Below are positions 14,456 through 16,000 of a DNA stretch of 16,000 nucleotides, piece after piece. This DNA is from JANMZR01 sp031383555 (GTDB lineage: Bacteria; Bacteroidota; Bacteroidia; Cytophagales; Spirosomataceae): assembly GCA_031383555.1 (NCBI GenBank), contig JANMZR010000248.1, positions 1 to 16,000 of the forward strand, in the 5' to 3' direction. How positions within the stretch are numbered: the stretch's first letter is position 1; every line of letters begins with the position of its first letter. The translations under genes and the position numbers were made by a program. The notes below the pieces were generated by a model. The model was not told where the DNA came from. It ran no database searches and saw only the letters and a program-made list of their open reading frames with translations.

Positions 14456-15175
14456 CATTTTTGGGTCAAGTATCTTGAAAAGATTTTCTTTAAATGTCAC
14501 ACCAAGCGGTAATTTATGAGCCCCGTTTAACAATATTACCTCTCCAGCTTCAATGTATTTTATTTGTTTTAAAGCAACTATGTATGATTTATGTATTCTA
14601 ATAAATAGGTGAGAAGGCAGTTTTGCTATCAATTCTTTCATTGAAATATGAAGTACAACCCTTTCTTCATCTAATGTTACAATAGCAGCATAATTTAGCA
14701 TTGCTTCTGCATAATTTATATCGGAAAAGTTTATTTTTTTGTATTTACCTTTATTTTCTGTTTGCACCATTATATAGTCTTCAATGGGCGTTTCTGGTTT
14801 TTTTGTAATTACAGCTTGCTCAGTAGGCACAGTGCCAATGGCCTTCATGCTCGCTTTTAAAAAATTTTCAAAAGATATTGGTTTTAATAAATAGTCAATG
14901 ACATCATATTTGTAACTTTCTAAAGCATATTCTGAATAGCCAGTAGTTAATATCACTTTTGCCTTATTGTTTAACAAGCTCATAAAGCTTATTCCATTAA
15001 GGTTAGGCATATTTATGTCTAAAAAAATTAGCTCCACATTGTTGTTATTGACATATTGAAGGCCTTCAATCGAGTTTTGGAAAGTGTCCAATAGGTTTAA
15101 ACTTGGAATATCTTTTATATACCTTTTTAATATGTTTATTGCACTTGCTTCGTCGTCAATAATTATACAATTCAT
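14447..15175 (-). CDS. LytTR-family response regulator
   Basis: This 242-residue protein has an N-terminal receiver domain (1-120) and a C-terminal LytTR DNA-binding domain (about 135-238). The receiver shows the acidic pair D7-D8, the phosphoacceptor D53 in LIFLDINMPNLNG, T77/T78 in VILTTGYSEYAL and K98 in IDYLLKPI, all the residues needed for phosphorylation. The LytTR part has YAEAMLNYAAIV and LFIRIHKSYIVALKQI, typical of the AgrA/LytR family. It starts 3 bases after the kinase stop codon, so the two are co-transcribed. Its 3' end overlaps the dehydratase gene by 9 bases in convergent orientation. Target genes are unknown; control of the neighbouring dehydratase is only a possibility. Confidence 0.95.
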   Translation of the reverse strand: MNCIIIDDEASAINILKRYIKDIPSLNLLDTFQNSIEGLQYVNNNNVELIFLDINMPNLNGISFMSLLNNKAKVILTTGYSEYALESYKYDVIDYLLKPISFENFLKASMKAIGTVPTEQAVITKKPETPIEDYIMVQTENKGKYKKINFSDINYAEAMLNYAAIVTLDEERVVLHISMKELIAKLPSHLFIRIHKSYIVALKQIKYIEAGEVILLNGAHKLPLGVTFKENLFKILDPKMLS

Positions 15176-15178
15176 ATT

Positions 15179-16000
15179 TTATTTTTCGGTTTTTAGTATT
15201 AAAATGTTATTATTAGAAGAAATAGCTGTATTTTTTGAATTTATTTTTAAATGTACAAAATAGTTTTTATTTTCTATCCAACTTTCTAGCTCAAAATCTG
15301 ATTTATATGATATTTCTAAACGTCTTCGAATATTTTTAATACCAACGGCATTTGTTTCAACTTCTCTGTAGTTTGTTCTAATCAAATTTTTACAGCTAAA
15401 TATTATCTCATTGTCATTGGCCTCTAAAAATATTTCTACTGGGTTTTCCTCATCATAAATTACCCCATATTTAAAGGCATTTTCAACCAAGCTTAGCATA
15501 ATTAAAGGCGGTATTTCTTTTGATTCTAGATCACCCTGCCTATAAAATTCTATATACATCTTCTCGCCAAATCTTTTTCTTTGCAAAAATATATATCTAT
15601 CAATTGCTTCAACTTCTTTTGAAATTGGGGTAAAATCAAGTTTTGTGCTTTGCACTGAGTATCTTAACATTTCTGCTAATTTCAATATCATATCGCCAGA
15701 TTTTGGACTAATTAAGCTTACATCCTCAAACACAAAGTTTAAAGTGTTAAAAAGAAAATGCGGATTAATTTGTGCTTTTAGGAAGGCTATTTCAGTTAAT
15801 AATAACTTGCGTTCAGTTTCTAGTATTGTTTTTTGATCTTGTATTGAGCGTATATATACGTTGTAAGCTATTGCATATATTGTAATAGTAACTAACCTCC
15901 ATAATTCAAGACTATAGTAAGAATAACTATTTTTATTCAGATTCTCGATAGCAACTGGATTTTGGATAATATTTACATCATAGATTTTTTTGATAAAAAT
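15179..16000 (-). CDS. LytS/YehU-type sensor histidine kinase (5' end outside the window)
   Basis: The frame is open from the stop at 15179 to the right edge, so 273 C-terminal residues are visible and the start is missing. A GTG at 15733 could look like a start but lies just after the phosphoacceptor motif, so it is internal. Counting from the edge, a hydrophobic segment (about 33-50, WRLVTITIYAIAYNVYI) is probably the last membrane helix. It is followed by a charged helix and KAQINPHFLFNTLNF with the phosphoacceptor histidine at 81 (codon 15758-15760), the His_kinase (PF06580) signature. The ATP-binding domain carries an N-box, LVENAFKYG, and a glycine box, NAVGIKNIRRRLE. It pairs with the LytTR regulator directly downstream. 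The signal sensed cannot be seen. Confidence 0.93.
   Translation of the reverse strand: MFIKKIYDVNIIQNPVAIENLNKNSYSYYSLELWRLVTITIYAIAYNVYIRSIQDQKTILETERKLLLTEIAFLKAQINPHFLFNTLNFVFEDVSLISPKSGDMILKLAEMLRYSVQSTKLDFTPISKEVEAIDRYIFLQRKRFGEKMYIEFYRQGDLESKEIPPLIMLSLVENAFKYGVIYDEENPVEIFLEANDNEIIFSCKNLIRTNYREVETNAVGIKNIRRRLEISYKSDFELESWIENKNYFVHLKINSKNTAISSNNNILILKTEK

Noticed and set aside
15731..15733. GTG as start of the histidine kinase
   Set aside because: The frame continues without a stop to the window edge and encodes the phosphoacceptor motif QINPHFLFNTLNF and a membrane segment upstream of it.

Overview
This window looks like a low-GC member of the Bacteroidota, probably a gliding Cytophagales-type bacterium. 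The evidence is a gldD gliding lipoprotein, an AIM24-family gene, a collagen-like lipoprotein, TAnnTTTG-type -7 promoter elements, no obvious Shine-Dalgarno sequences, and a LytTR regulator paired with a LytS-type kinase. The taxonomic call below phylum is inference. No tRNA, rRNA, insertion sequence, phage gene or CRISPR array was seen, and no gene-free stretch exceeds 300 bases.

Left part (1-2653, + strand): a short leader with a promoter-like element and a strong hairpin with T-run lies just before mnmE (tRNA wobble-uridine modification). Two GNAT acetyltransferase genes follow, separated by 3 bases. The second is interrupted by an in-frame TAA.

Middle (2671-9803, all - strand): in transcription order aat, proB, proA, ridA, gltX, a 59-residue protein, an AIM24-family gene and gldD. 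This is a housekeeping block with a glutamate theme: proB and proA take glutamate towards proline, gltX charges tRNA-Glu, and RidA clears reactive enamines and imines. Several junctions carry different 7-base tandem repeats, some in phase with the TAG stop of the preceding gene. A 15-base duplication and a heptamer array sit directly before the starts of the 59-residue gene and gltX.

Right part (9972-16000): a DoxX-like membrane protein and a collagen-like lipoprotein (+), then a terminator, then a 1017-residue full-length class I lanthipeptide dehydratase (+) with neither precursor peptide nor cyclase beside it. Its 3' end overlaps by 9 bases a convergent LytTR response regulator, which follows a LytS-type histidine kinase that runs off the right edge. 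The lanthipeptide dehydratase standing alone next to a two-component pair, and the heptamer arrays phased to gene ends, are the parts most worth following up.
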